Of a stretch of 64,000 nucleotides of DNA, positions 38,430 to 50,277 are shown one piece after another. A program made the translations under genes and the position numbers. The stretch's first letter is position 1. Every line of letters starts with the position of its first letter. Location of the stretch: NCBI GenBank assembly GCA_963377175.1, contig CAUJNA010003287.1, positions 126,501 to 190,500 on the forward strand. Reading direction: 5' to 3'. The DNA is from Effrenium voratum. Lineage: Eukaryota > Sar > Dinophyceae > Suessiales > Symbiodiniaceae. The notes under the pieces were generated by a model, which saw nothing but the letters and a program-made list of their open reading frames with translations, did not search any database and was not told the DNA's origin.

Positions 38430-39435
38430 CTTCAACCGACACCCGGACTCGTTCATTCCCGACTGAACACCAGCAAGTGTTTGGGAAGTGGATACCAACT
38501 CCCACCAATTCACATGAAACCTGATGTTTGGGGGTTTGGACCAGTGTCCCCAAAAAAAGGGACCGGGTCCCGAACGTCAGGTTCCATGTTAATTTGGATC
38601 TCGTGTTTGTGGGTTAAACTAAAAGGACATCCGTCATGGAAGGCTAGAGGGTTTTTTCCTGCTGGTTTTTTGCATCCTTAGCATCACCCTGCGTCACTTG
38701 GAGCTGGGCTGCCTATTGGCTCGGATTGGATGGCAGTTGGGAGTTGCTCGGGGCTGAGCAACCCTAAGGCCACCGCTAAACCAACAGCACACGTAACACA
38801 AATCAGCTCCAAACGAACCCCAAACCCGCGAGTTTTGGGCTGGTTTTGGGTGGTTTAGGGCAACGCTCCAAAGCCAACCGAATTGAACCAGCCCGCAGCA
38901 ATTCCGCCACCAAATCAGAGTCAATCGGCAACCCTGGTGGCGGGGAAGCGGTTGCTCATCCGTCGGGGGGGGGGGTCGCGTAAAAATCACTGATTGTTCG
39001 AAATCGACTCCCTTCAAAGCCAGGATTAAATTACAAAACCTTAAGCAAACGGCGATTAATTTGACAAAAGACCAAGAAAGGGGTCCGAAAGTTGGACTTT
39101 GGCCCAAGAGATGGTCTCAAAAGGTCCTAAGATCCAACACTCATTTTGCACCAACTAATGAGAAACAATTTACGCTTGTGGTGCCGCTTTAATGTGCTGC
39201 AGGGGTGGATCCACCAAAGCCGCATCACAACTCCAGCCCACTTTTTACTCTGCAAGCTACCGACCAACAAGGTTCTTGAAAGGAGAATCCTCTAGCAAAT
39301 CCTCCTTTTTTGGGCAGGGGCCATGTTCATCTGCAAACCTGTAGATGGGATTTAGCCACCATCTAGAGGGCATTCCTGAGGATGTCGAGTTCATGGACCC
39401 CTGGCCCTTGATAGAGTCTGGAGGGGTTTTCTTAC

Positions 39436-39511
39436 GCCATTGACCACCTCCCAGGGCAACTTCGGAAGGATCCTCATCGAAGGTCTCGAAGGCTTTCTTT
39501 GGGACCGAAAC
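39436..39511 (-). CDS. Putative host exon
   Basis: The block lies between the acceptor AACTTAGTTCCAG and the donor GTAAGA. It reads VSVPKKAFETFDEDPSEVAL, then GGGQW. The FDEDPSEVA stretch is acidic. The frame stays open beyond the donor, so a longer version is possible. Confidence 0.5.
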
Positions 39512-39811
39512 CTGGAACTAAGTTTGTCTCGGTTGGACAAAAAACCGATGTCGAACCGCCAATGGTTCCAGCATTCCTTGGGTGTGTCCGACCGGGGATG
39601 CCCTTTGAGGGTTGAAAAAGGGAGCTGTAAAACCAACCAAATGGGGGCATGCTGTTTCTGGTTACACCTAAATGGGTGCTTCTCAAACTCTTACCAAGTC
39701 CACCACGTTGATTTCCCACCATCCAAAAAGGGTTCCCGGTTGAATCCACCCCACATGCGCAACTTCTCTGTTGCCCCGAGGATCAGACAAACATGGTTTG
39801 CCTTTCGGGAC

Positions 39812-39921
39812 CTTTACTCACCTCTCCCCCGTAGATTGGCCCAAACAAGTCCAAACTTTTTGGTTGCAACTAGAACGGTCTTCCCAAAAAGTGATGTCCA
39901 GGAACTGAAGCGACAAGGGTA
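39812..39921 (+). repeat. Interspersed repeat family B copy
   Basis: ACTCACCTCTCCCCCGTAGA then TTGGCCCAAAC, CCAAACTTTTTGGTTGCAAC, AACGGTCTTCCCAAAAAGTG, ATGTCCAGGAACTGAAGCG. This is one of the longer copies; its 3' part matches 1,355-1,400. Confidence 0.55.
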
Positions 39922-40057
39922 GTTGAGAGCCCTGGGCTTCACGGTTCCCCAGCATTCCTTTCATTTGGGAGCATGAGGGAAAACCACCCCAGTTGACTCC
40001 ATGACATCAGCAAAACGAACAACGAATAAGACCTACCCGCCGATGGGTAAGACCTAC

Positions 40058-40163
40058 CCGCTGAGCACCCGTGGACAACGCGCATTTCCCTTTTATCTTC
40101 TTCGCTCGCCGGGTCGCCCTTGGTGTACCTCCTTGCGGATCGGATCAATGAATCGATAGACAC
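40058..40163 (-). CDS. Putative host exon
   Basis: After the acceptor GACACGGTAG the frame reads VSIDSLIRSARRYTKGDPAS and then EEDKREMRVVHGCSA, up to the donor GTAGGT. Its charged composition and the perfect donor support coding. An alternative frame (VYRFIDPIRKEV) stops early. Confidence 0.52.
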
Positions 40164-40371
40164 CTACCGTGTCCAAAGGCAACCCCAATAAATATTCCTC
40201 ACGTCACGGCTTGCTGGTCTTTTGTCTTTGCAGCTTGCCAAGTACACTAAGAACGCGACGCTTTTAAGAGGTGGAGAAAAAAACAAATCCAAAAACGAAC
40301 TCAAACAAAAAGGTTAAGCTTGCGAGTGATAAATGGGAGTTTGAAGACAACAAGCAACTACGTATACTCAC

Positions 40372-40440
40372 CTCTGTTGGCTTCGTTTGCGGGAAATCCT
40401 TCTGTGCCGTGGTCAAAACTCGACGTAGAGTCCAAAACCC
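40372..40440 (-). CDS. Possible host exon
   Basis: The block ends at the near-consensus donor AG-GTGAGT. Two frames are open (STSSFDHGTEGFPANEANR and TLRRVLTTAQKDFPQTKPTE). The acceptor is not resolved. Confidence 0.35.
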
Positions 40441-41265
40441 CAAGAGGTTGACGACCATCCGTAGCCCAAGTACATCGATGGGTTCAGGGCTCCTGGGGTG
40501 CTAAATTGGGTCTAACAATTACAACTCATTCTTAGGAATATGACCATGTGTTGGCTATTTTTAGGTTCGTGCTCTTTTGTGACCGCAGTGTTTTTTGATC
40601 ATGGCGCTGATGCTGGCATGGGCTTCCCGTCCAAATTTATTGGCGTGACAAAACCACAACACAAAATGTGGCTGGGTCCCTGCACTTGATGGATGAAACT
40701 GGATCAATGCCTGATGAACCTTCTAACAACTGGTGCAGGATCTTGTCCCCCCACAGTAATTTGCAGCAGGGAGTTGAATTTGTCACAACTCCATCTCGAA
40801 CACGATTGAGGCAAGGCACTAAAGTTGCGCACCAAAAGCATGGTACTAAATCTCGACTTCCTGAGTAAGTAGCCAAAAACAGTCTGAACTTGGCAGCTTA
40901 CCACTAAAATAGTCCGACCCCAAAAATATAGATTCTGGTTGGGGCTTGCCATTTTGATGACATGGCTCACCTCACCCCGCCGAGACCAGTCCTCAGCATG
41001 TCCGCGGTGATAGGCAAATCGCGCCTGCGCAAGTTTCCACTCGGACCCAGAACCCGCAATGAAGCGTCATTACGAACTCCGCCTTTCCCCTACTTGTGTG
41101 TTCGGCCAAGATAGTTGCTGGTAGCCTAGGTTACTTAGGTTCGCCTTCCTAATGCCTGAAAAAGCTGGTTTTTGCTTGTTTCAGAAAGCTTGGAGAACCT
41201 TCCAAACTCGGCCGTAATTGTTGCAGGCAGTGATGCTTACTGTCTTGCCGTCAGAACAGGCTTAC

Positions 41266-41370
41266 TGTGTCCCATCCGGCAAGAGTAGCATGTCTGCTAG
41301 TGCATGTTGGCGCACGACCGGAGCGTTTCTGGTCTCAGAAGCCTTGCGTGGCATGCATGTAGCACCAGGG
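41266..41370 (-). CDS. Putative host exon
   Basis: The minus strand reads MPRKASETRNAPVVRQHALA then DMLLLPDGT, ending before the donor GTAAGC. The acceptor may be CCACGCAAG or lie further upstream. Confidence 0.45.
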
Positions 41371-42334
41371 GAAGCAACGGGAACAAACACAAATTCCTTT
41401 TGCACTCGGCCGTAGTATTTCACAACTTCTCATTCCACGCACAAGCAAATGGGAAAATAAAACGGCCAAAATAAAAAATGTCTTCCAGGCTCCAAGGTTG
41501 TTTTGCAGGGGGTCATAACCTATGGCTAAACGCTTCGCAACTTGGCCGACCCAAGTAAGAGCACCTCCCTTAAGAATCTTGGAACCTCAAAAGGAGGTCC
41601 GGACCCTACGGAAATCCGTTTCACACCCCCCCCATTTATAGGGCCCAATAGGATAGTTCTGAAATCCGAGAAGGATTCCAACCCGAGTGGTAAGGGGCGA
41701 CTTCGGGACACACATCTGCGCAAATCACAATTCATCAGCCTGAGATGCGCAGGCCCCAAAGAAAGACTCAACTTTGTCATGGAGGCACCCTCCCACAGCT
41801 TCTTTGCCATGTCCAAAAGCCCAGGTGAGGCCATGTCGGCCGGGAAACGCGGTGAAAATGGAGTCAAACATCCCCATCCCCACGCTTTTTCCAGGTGGGT
41901 ACCCACTCAAGACATGATTGCCCGGCCCACCAATGGGTAAAATCCATGTTCAAAAGTTGCTTGTTGGAGGATGACTTAGGGCGCGGGGATAGACAAAAGC
42001 AAGCCCAAGCACATGAGCCTGGCAAGTCCTAGGCTATGCAGCTAATCGCCGATCTACCCTGCAAACATGGTGTGCAATTTCACTTTCAGCTCTGTTTGGA
42101 AGACCAATCCTGTCATTTTAGAAACAGAGCAACGCATGTGTCTGTGTGTGTTGGTGTGTTGGCATGTTGGTGCGTTGGTCTGTTAGTGTGTTGGTGTGTT
42201 GTCGCGCTGGTGTGCTGGCGTGCTGCTGTGTGTGTGTGTGTGTGTGGACGCCGGCGTGTTGGAGTTTTATGGTGATGGTGTGTTGGGGCTCCTTTGGATG
42301 GCTAGAATCTCTGGCAGCCAGTATAGCCAAATGA

Positions 42335-42435
42335 GTGTCTTTTTGAGGGTAGTCTTTTTGGGATGATTATACAGGGAAACAAACGGGAAACCGCGAATTC
42401 GAGGGTTCCCTATTTTGAGACATACCCAAATACCG
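42335..42435 (+). repeat. Interspersed repeat family D copy
   Basis: TTTTTGAGGGTAGTCTTTTT, a GGGAAACAAACGGGAAACCG segment, then TATTTTGAGACATACCCAAA. Confidence 0.6.
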
Positions 42436-42689
42436 ATATGATCGACCCAAGCTCAATCCGCAATTCAAGAAAAACGTCAAGCATAGCTAACAAGACCCCT
42501 TCGTTCCTGTCCAAAACCAGTGGCCTGCTTGATTTCTCAGCAAACCCAACCATTTTTGGTGGGCTTTTCCACCAACTGAGTTCAATTGCAGTTTGTTTTC
42601 TTCTTCGGGGGAACGCTTCTTCACACCCGTTTCGTGGTCTTGGGGAGGGTGCCCCTAAAACAACCACCCAATTTTCTCCTTGGCCAATT

Positions 42690-42815
42690 GCATAGAACTC
42701 TGGACCGCCACCGCATCCATCGCCTGGATGCCTCCGTCTTCACCCGCAGCATGGCCGCGTCCCTCGGAACGGAGCCGAAAACCGCTCCGCGCGCCGAATC
42801 GAATCCGTTGGGACC
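42690..42815 (-). CDS. Putative host exon
   Basis: The minus strand reads FDSARGAVFGSVPRDAAMLR, then VKTEASRRWMRWRSRVLC. The Arg/Trp-rich end resembles the blocks at 36.1 and 19.8 kb. Boundaries are approximate. Confidence 0.43.
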
Positions 42816-43143
42816 TCCAATGACCCCATGTGGGTCTGACGTCACCCCCTGACGAAAGGGTGAAAGATCATGGCGAAGATGGCCCGTCAACTGCCCTGGG
42901 CGCAACCAGAAAACGGAGCGAAGGCTACTTCCCAAAAGAAAAAGTTACTGCCGCATTGCCACTTGGGGGGCCAAACAGTCCAGTCTCTGGGAACTAGGTG
43001 AGTTCCAAACGCGAGTCTACCGGTCTGAGCAGAATTCCACATTGACAAAGTAGTCATGGACACCATAGTTGATTCTGGAGATCCGGGCCATATTGCAACC
43101 AAAAACACGTCTGATTCTGAGGTGGTGTGTAAACGGTATGTAC

Positions 43144-43188
43144 CATAGGTCCTGAGAAATCCCTGCCATGTTAGAGACGATGTCCGCC
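43144..43188 (-). CDS. Putative small host exon
   Basis: A 45-bp block between the acceptor CCGTTGGCTCCGCAG and the donor GTACAT. It reads ADIVSNMAGISQDL. It is short, but both splice signals are good. Confidence 0.42.
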
Positions 43189-43448
43189 CTGCGGAGCCAA
43201 CGGGGTGGTGCTCTCGGAAGCGCAACGCGCAACCCGGCTCCATGTTAGGAAAAGCAATTTGCAAACACCCGCCAAGACAAGGGGGGGATGTCCTGCAAAC
43301 CGTACCTGGCTTGGTTGTGTCTTAGCCAAAAAGTGGAATCCCAGCGTGTTTACCATGATAAATGGGACAGAGGTTGGCGGGTCTATGTTCGTGGTCAACG
43401 TGTTTGCCGTGGTTACGATTGCATCGTCGCAACCGAGGGTGATCTAGA

Positions 43449-43505
43449 ACTCACTTCCCGAGTGAATTGGCCCAAACGAGTCGTTAAACTTGTTATTTAC
43501 TACCA
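43449..43505 (+). repeat. Interspersed repeat family B copy
   Basis: ACTCACTTCCCGAGTGAATT GGCCCAAACGAGTC and AAACTTGTTATTTACTACCA match other copies. Confidence 0.5.
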
Positions 43506-43811
43506 AATCAAGGCCAGGAACTCGGGGAGTGAGTCCTCCATTTGCTCAAATCCCGGGAAAAAATATGCATATATCCAGCAAAACCGATTTCCCTGTAAAA
43601 CCAACAGGAAAAAAGTAAACAAAACTCCTGAAACGCAAATGGAAGGAGTCTGTAAGCCAAAGCGACCCCCGCGCAACCCCCAAACAAAAATCCGGGCCCC
43701 CTCCGCTTTGCCTGAGATGGAGCTGCTCCCGAGGCCACCAGCCCTGCGCATCGACAATTTTTTGGGGTGCAAGCCACCAGTAGAACAATGGGGGCTCATA
43801 TATCCACCATA

Positions 43812-43930
43812 ATTTACCTAAGGGTTGTCATCCAAACATAGTTTACTTAAGGGTTGTCATCATCCAAACATAGTTTATCTAAGGGTTGTCACCATCCAAA
43901 CATAGTTTACCCAAGGGTTGTCATCCTAAT
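43812..43930 (+). repeat. Tandem repeat, about four 33-36 bp units
   Basis: CCAAACATAGTTTAC(T/C) followed by TAAGGGTTGTCATCAT is repeated about four times with small changes. Confidence 0.85.
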
Positions 43931-44011
43931 TGGGTCAACCTTTCTTTTAATGGGGTTGAACCCTAGGGAAAAATGAGTTGCCCGGTTCAGCCAAAGTTTC
44001 CTGCTGATGCG

Positions 44012-44115
44012 AGAGATGCAGGGAATGAGAAATGGGATGACCCCGTAGAAGGTGATTTCCTTTAACGGAATCCCCAGGGAATGAACCCCCTCATTCCCTG
44101 CTGAGCACCAGCAAG
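44012..44115 (+). repeat. Interspersed repeat family E copy
   Basis: GCAGGGAATGAGAAATGGGA, TTTCCTTTAACGGAATCCCC and CATTCCCTGCTGAGCACCAG follow the order seen near 38,085 and 48,163. Confidence 0.45.
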
Positions 44116-44715
44116 TTGTGTTGGGCTCCCGTATTTTGAGACAAACCCATTGGGAGACAACCCATAGCCACTTTGCTATGAACCCATGGCAAACTCAAGA
44201 TGTTCATTTTAATCGACCAGATTTTAGGGTATCCACAGTGACAAAAGAAAAGAAAGGAACCTTTTTTTGAGGTTGGGAAGCCATTCGGGAACCCACACCA
44301 AAAGGGGGGAACTGGGGTGCGAGGAAAAGTCTGGTCGCCTACATCCAAAGTGTCTGAGAAGCTGCTCAAATGAGCGGAGGTACCCTCCAACAGGCCTCTG
44401 CCGGAGCTGCAAATGCAAGAATTGGATCACGTAAACTCACTTGCCCAAATGACCTGCTAAAAGTGGACCAAAATTGTAAAACCAAAAGGTCAAAAGGTCG
44501 TCTTTGAACAACTGAGTAAAGGGCCAGCATTTGTAGTGAAACCCATTGACTTTTGGTGCTACCTACATGGTTGCGAAGCTTTCGATATGCCAAAAACGGT
44601 ATCTGACACCAGGTACAACCACCCACTAAGGACTCTTTCTCATTCCGTTTTGGACCCCGGAAAAATGCTTTCTCCTCGGACGAAGTGTATCCCCGCAAGG
44701 GGTCCCTTGACTTGC

Positions 44716-44843
44716 CTGCGAATTCCTAAGAGGCAAGAGGCCACGGCAACTCCCGATTTTTTTCGGTCCTTAAGGGCAAAGACCAGCGTCGCCAGGTCTT
44801 TGTCCTTGGAGCCAACAAAAACCCACGGGGCCGGCAACGGCCG
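44716..44843 (-). CDS. Putative host exon with GC donor
   Basis: The block reads RPLPAPWVFVGSKDKDLATL, then VFALKDRKKSGVAVASCLLG and IRR. It ends at CGCAG-GCAAGTC, a second strong GC-donor context. The acceptor is probably ACCGACAAG. It is one of the best exon candidates. The alternating hydrophobic/charged text suggests a folded alpha/beta domain, but the family is not recognised. Confidence 0.53.
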
Positions 44844-45748
44844 CTTGTCGGTTTAAACATAACAACGGAAACTCACGAAAAACGGGTACTGGCAAACTTG
44901 GAGCAACTCTGGTGAATTGGTGTCAAGCGTGATTTGGGCTAGCCATTTATGTCCAAGTCCGCAAATACAAAAAATACAGTTTATCACATTCAAGCAATGA
45001 CACAGTGTGATAAACCAAAGAAAACTCACCAAATGTGGCGCCGCAACAAAACCCCATAAGACACATACGGCGTCGCCAATTAAATATAATGTCTGGACAC
45101 CTAATTCAAATAGGCCAACAAGGATGTTACTCTACCTCCGCAAGGGTTGCCGCCGGCCCGGCCCACGAATTCAAACATACGATTTGAATAGGTACCTCGT
45201 GTCATTTCTTGAAAAGTTGCTTTGGCGCGGCTCAGCTACTTAAACACGCGGAAATGTTCGGGCGGGAGGGCTAAAAGCTGGAAAGCTGCAAAACTCTGGA
45301 GGAGAGCTGGAAGGCTGCAGGGCTGGAGGCTGGAGGGCGAGCTGGGAGGGCACTGGCCAGGGCTTAAGTTTTATGCCGTCCCGTGTTCGAAAGAAGGGGT
45401 CTGATCCGATGAAAACGAATCTTTCATAACGCCAGGGCCTGTGAGGGCCCGGCCAGCCACTTGAAATATCCGATTTAAACATTGTTTTACCCTACCTCCC
45501 AGCTCAGCCCCGGCCCGGCATTTACACGTCGTCACACATATTGCTACGATTCCAAAGCCTGAAAGCTAAATACACGTTGGATCCCCAAGTAAGAGACCTA
45601 TATACATCATGAGCTCGTCTTACCCTGAAGGATGCTCGTTATAGGACATGGTTGCCCGCAAAGCAAATGCCAACCCCAATGGGGTACATCCCAGCTCCAA
45701 CTCCTCCATATGTTACGACTCGACTGCTTAAGTCCCCAGGAAAAATAT

Positions 45749-45815
45749 GTCCAGCAGTGATAGTTTGCCTTTGAAACCAACAGGGGAAAATACAACATAT
45801 CCAAAAACACAAAAG
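45749..45815 (+). repeat. Interspersed repeat family C copy
   Basis: TATGTCCAGCAGTGATAGTT, GAAACCAACAGGGGAAAATA, CAACATATCC and AAAAGGAAG in family order. Confidence 0.55.
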
Positions 45816-45997
45816 GAAGCTGTACCTACATAGAAATCAGCCACATAAAGTTCGCCAATACCTCGGCGGGTTGGCTGAGTACCTTCAGAATTCCCTGCTG
45901 GGGTCTATGAACATGGAATCACAAGAGTACCTTCCGAGCCCCAGTGACCCCAATACAAAAATACTTGGTCTTCTCTTTGGAGCTGATCCGATTATAG

Positions 45998-46116
45998 CAG
46001 GTCCTCCAGTAGAGAGGATAGAATAAGGGTACCAACTTCTTTCTGTAGTCTAATTTAGTAGGGGATCTCCCCCCCCAAAAAAAAAACTGTAAAAGGGCAC
46101 CTAGCTGGGGGACCTA
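45998..46116. mobile_element. MITE-like element, copy 4
   Basis: The left end GGTCCTCCAGTAG and the right end CTGGGGGACC-TA bracket 119 bp. The left TA is CA here. The core TGTAGTCTAATTTAGTAGGG is slightly diverged. Confidence 0.7.
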
Positions 46117-46589
46117 TTGGAGTGGCGCCAACGAACCCGGAAAGAAAAAAAAGAGGAACGGGTGGAATCCAGGGAGCCAAATGAGCCACACCCAAATTTC
46201 ACTGGGCATGGGCTGGTTTGTGTGGTCGAAATTCAGAGCTCGTCCCCCATGTCCCTCCCAAATGGAGCAAAAGCCCTTCCAATGACACAGAGTACTCCCT
46301 ACGAACATGTTTTTTCCCACAGTCAATATCAAAAATTGCAATCCTCTAAGCAATACTAAGCCAATCTTATTTCGAGACCCTCAGAACCATACTAATCTAA
46401 CACTAAACCAATATTAAGTCGCGCGCATATTGGAAACACCTAACAATGACATCGATCTCTACTGAACAGATTCCTTACTCGGATTCCTGTTGAAAATTGC
46501 CTATTGCCCAATGTTCCTCCAAATTCCTTTCAAAATGGCTTATTGCCCCAAACTTGCTGGGTGACTTCCCTTTTTCATGGCTAGTTTGA

Positions 46590-46685
46590 GGGCCCAGGGG
46601 GCGTTGTTGCTTTTTTTCCCGCTGCCAACCCTTTCGAGTGGCGTTGAAGTCGTCCGGTCGCCGGTACAGCTCCTCCGTCAAGGGC
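46590..46685 (-). CDS. Putative host exon
   Basis: The minus strand reads TEELYRRPDDFNATRKGWQR then EKKQQRP. The word CTTGACGGAGG occurs twice, 19 bases apart, just at its 5' edge. The ends are approximate. Confidence 0.42.
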
Positions 46686-46957
46686 CCGAGCCTCCGTCAA
46701 GAAACCCAGAAAGGGGTGGGTGGGTGGAGCGCACCAAAAATCGGCAGAGTCCAACTTGGGGGAAACCCTTGCAACAAACCTTAACGGGTTGCCTAGTAGC
46801 CACAAAAACCAACCTCTCAACAACCTTTCAAACGGTTTAATCTCCCCTTCAACCTTCACCTCAAAAAGGGTAGCCCGAAAAACATACACGTACATAAATG
46901 GATTGATGAAAGCAATTGAAAGCAGTTGAAGTTCGTCTCTTGTCTTTGGCAATCCCC

Positions 46958-47442
<485 letters not shown>

Positions 47443-47705
47443 GATGAAAGCAGTTGATATCTGTTGTTGCCTTTGGGGCCAAACAAAACAAACATAAGCC
47501 CAGAGAGTATCCCCCACCTCGCACCTTCTTGGAACCTTGCATCCCGGAACCCCTCAACTATCAACCCCAGAATTGCCGGATGGAACCCATAGCTGGGGGG
47601 CAAGCCTAAGTTGTTGGGAAGATCAGGGTTTACCAGACCGCCTTTACATTTCTGTACAGTTCGACCAGGTGAGAGTGGGGGCAGTTCCTATTTGCTGGTG
47701 CAAGA

Positions 47706-48035
47706 TCATGACTTGAGTGGCTCAGCATGTGCGGTCCGACCACTGTCCGTTGGGAAAGAAACGGACCCCACCAAGAGCGTCTGCACCTTGAGGAGGGTCC
47801 AAAAGAAACGGTTCAACCGGAGAAAAAACAAGAAGTTCTTGCAGATTGACATGACCCCCCTCCCAGGTTCTTTGCAGAGGACTCTCCTTTTGCCGGACGA
47901 CTCAATCAAACACCATTCCACAATTATTTGCTTGGTCTCCACCAAAGCTTTGCTCAAATCTGGGGTGGTCGCTTTTTTATTTGCCTCCAAATGCAACATC
48001 ATATCGACTTTGAGGCTTTTCAGCTGTTGGTTCAC
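47706..48035 (-). CDS. Possible coding block, uncertain
   Basis: A 109-codon open frame includes NQQLKSLKVDMMLHLEANKK and KALVETKQIIVEWCLIESSG. These are protein-like in the first half and less so afterwards. It may contain an exon. No clear donor or acceptor was identified, and family F sequence lies just upstream. Confidence 0.27.
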   Translation of the reverse strand: MNQQLKSLKVDMMLHLEANKKATTPDLSKALVETKQIIVEWCLIESSGKRRVLCKEPGRGVMSICKNFLFFLRLNRFFWTLLKVQTLLVGSVSFPTDSGRTAHAEPLKS

Positions 48036-48162
48036 ATTTAACTTTAGTTGAACAAGTTTTCAGATTCTGGTTCATCTTTAGTCTCCCTAGCGTCTCCATG
48101 ACTCTTCAAAAACAAAGCCAATACTCAAGACAAAATAGGCATGGCCACATTTTTTAGCTGGT

Positions 48163-48240
48163 GCTCAGGGAATGAGTTGAAATGACCCTTATAAACCATC
48201 CAACTGGTGGTTTCCTTTAAGGGGACCCTGGGTTCATTCT
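48163..48240 (+). repeat. Interspersed repeat family E copy
   Basis: CAGGGAATGAGTTGAAATGA, CCCTTATAAACCATCCAACT, GGTGGTTTCCTTTAAGGGGA. Families E and F (GTCTCCATGA-TCTT, at 48,088-48,130) lie side by side here. Confidence 0.5.
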
Positions 48241-48504
48241 AGGGGACACTTCCCCATTCTTTCCAGGGATCCTTCTTTCCAGAAAACCATCAGAACCCCA
48301 GGGGAAACAGCTGGTGTTGAAAAGAACGATGGTTGAGAAGAACGGAAAAGGAAGTAACCCCTAGATTCATTCCGCATTTCGGAATGCAAACTGCAGGGCA
48401 TCATAGTATCCCACAAAAACCAAAAAAACAGGGGGCCCCAAAAAACAGGGTCTGAACAATAATGGTATCATATTTCAGAACACAACCAGGGGGCCCCAAG
48501 AAAC

Positions 48505-48647
48505 CTCACGCCCAGCGAGGGCATGGGTCCCGGGCAGGCGGCCAAAGGCGATGCCGGCAGCGCCCGAAGACCAACAGAGGGTCACCAGCGCCTGCGCGAT
48601 GGCCGTGGTGGCGCCGGTGGCGGCGGTTGCGTCCGTGACGGCACCAA
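48505..48647 (-). CDS. Putative host exon, Ala/Gly-rich membrane-like
   Basis: The block lies between the acceptor AAGGTGTTCCAG and the donor GTTTCT. It reads GAVTDATAATGATTAIAQAL, then VTLCWSSGAAGIAFGRLPG and THALAGRE. The hydrophobic Ala/Gly-rich stretch could be a transmembrane helix. It is the most upstream well-supported block of the minus-strand series. Confidence 0.52.
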
Positions 48648-50277
48648 CTGGAACACCTTTCTCGTTGAAATCCTTGAAACCCTTTCTACGTTTCACCAAC
48701 TGGTGCTAAAACCCTTGAAACTGCCTCAAGTAGACTAAACTTGGTAATGTTAGATAGTTTCGTCAGAGATGATTCAAACAATTGGCCAAACTCTCAGAAC
48801 TTGGGTGGTTTCTGAAAAGAACGATGGGTGTAGAGAATTGGGAATCAACCCTCACGAGACTTCCCTATATTCCCCTCTAAAGATCACCCCAACAAAAGGA
48901 AACATATTTCAAATTGTGGGTGCGTTGTCTAAAATGACAATAAGGAAATATTACAGTAAAACTCTGCTTCTGACTGAGCCAAAGCACCCAGCTGAACCTG
49001 CCCCGATCTCCACATCAAGAGATTATCCTGCAAACTTTCGAGTCTTAAACAAATAGGTGTCTCTGCATAAACCCTTCCAAATGGGTGGTTCCGCTTGAAT
49101 TTCAATGAAAGACACCCTCCAAAAAGAACACACACACACACAAATTCTGCAACCAACCCTGGTGTCTTGGCCCGCATCTGCAGTACTCTGAACCATGTTT
49201 GGTTCTGTTTCAACCCGGAGTCTCCATGGCTTTGACCTTTTAAGAACAAGTCAGTACTCGAAGGAAAGAGGTCACCCCCTTCTGAAAGGGTCAAATGCGG
49301 ACTCCACAAACTTCCATTTGGTTAAGACCCCTGGAAAGCATATTTCACGTAGTGATACATTCCCTGTAAAACCAACAGGGGAAAATGAACAAACATATTT
49401 CAGCAAATGGGTCGAGATTTAATTTGGGATTTTTTGTTGTTTTATTTTGGGATTTGTTTTTGTTTTCCGTCCTGGCTACTAAAATGCTGTAATTTACAGC
49501 ATTTTCTCGCGAAATGTACGTATTTTACGCTAGTCCGTCAACATCATCAGCATCGTTTTCAACATCCCCCGCATATCCAGCCAACATCCCCAGCATCACC
49601 AGCAAATGTAAAAACGTGGCGGCAGCCCCCCCTGAAAAAGTGACGACGGCAGCCCCCCCATGATGATTGAAGAAGTGATGATTCAAAAAGGGCCAAAACA
49701 AATATTAAAAAAAAAGCAAAAACAAAAAAAACAGTGGGGGGGGGGAAAAAATGTAGAAAAGGCTTGTCCTAGGGGGTGGGGGGTAGATGGTTGCCTGTTC
49801 TGTTTTCTTTTTCACATTTCAACGCGTGAACCACCTTATCCGTTTTTTCAAGGCTGATTTTGGGGGCATGAAATAACGATATGGATGTGGTAACGAATTG
49901 ATGATTTGGTCCCCTGTCTCGTTCCAGATTTCAACTTTTAGTTTTATTGATTGAAAGAGGTTAGGACTTTCTGTGGATTCACGGGTTGGCTTTTGGTCGG
50001 GTCTTCTGGTTTGTCATTGTTTTGCCACCGTTCGCCCCGTTGCCACGTCCTCATTGACATCGTCTTCTGTTTCCGTCGGGAGACTCAGACTTCGAATGGA
50101 CGTTTGAGCAGACAAGCTTGAGACCACTTGGTTGAATTGAGTTTTACCATTCGTTGTGCATTCTGAGATGAGGACATTTGAGCGAACGCACTTGAGCATT
50201 AACTGACTTGAAACAACCGAAGCCTTCTGCTTTCAAGCATTCCAAGCGTCCAAGCACTTTTCTATCTTTGAGCAGTC
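48648..50277. other. Non-coding stretch between host exons and intronless ORFs
   Basis: It contains family F and C repeats (49,210-49,405). After about 49,420 no interspersed family was seen. The word cluster ACATTTGAG, CACTTGA and ACTGAC at 50,170-50,210 recurs before the second ORF. Confidence 0.5.

Larger units (their letters stand above)
44844..46589. other. Host DNA without a clear gene
   Basis: The region includes a GCTGGAAGGCTG-type short repeat near 45,270-45,360, a family C copy and a MITE. No exon was found. Confidence 0.45.
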
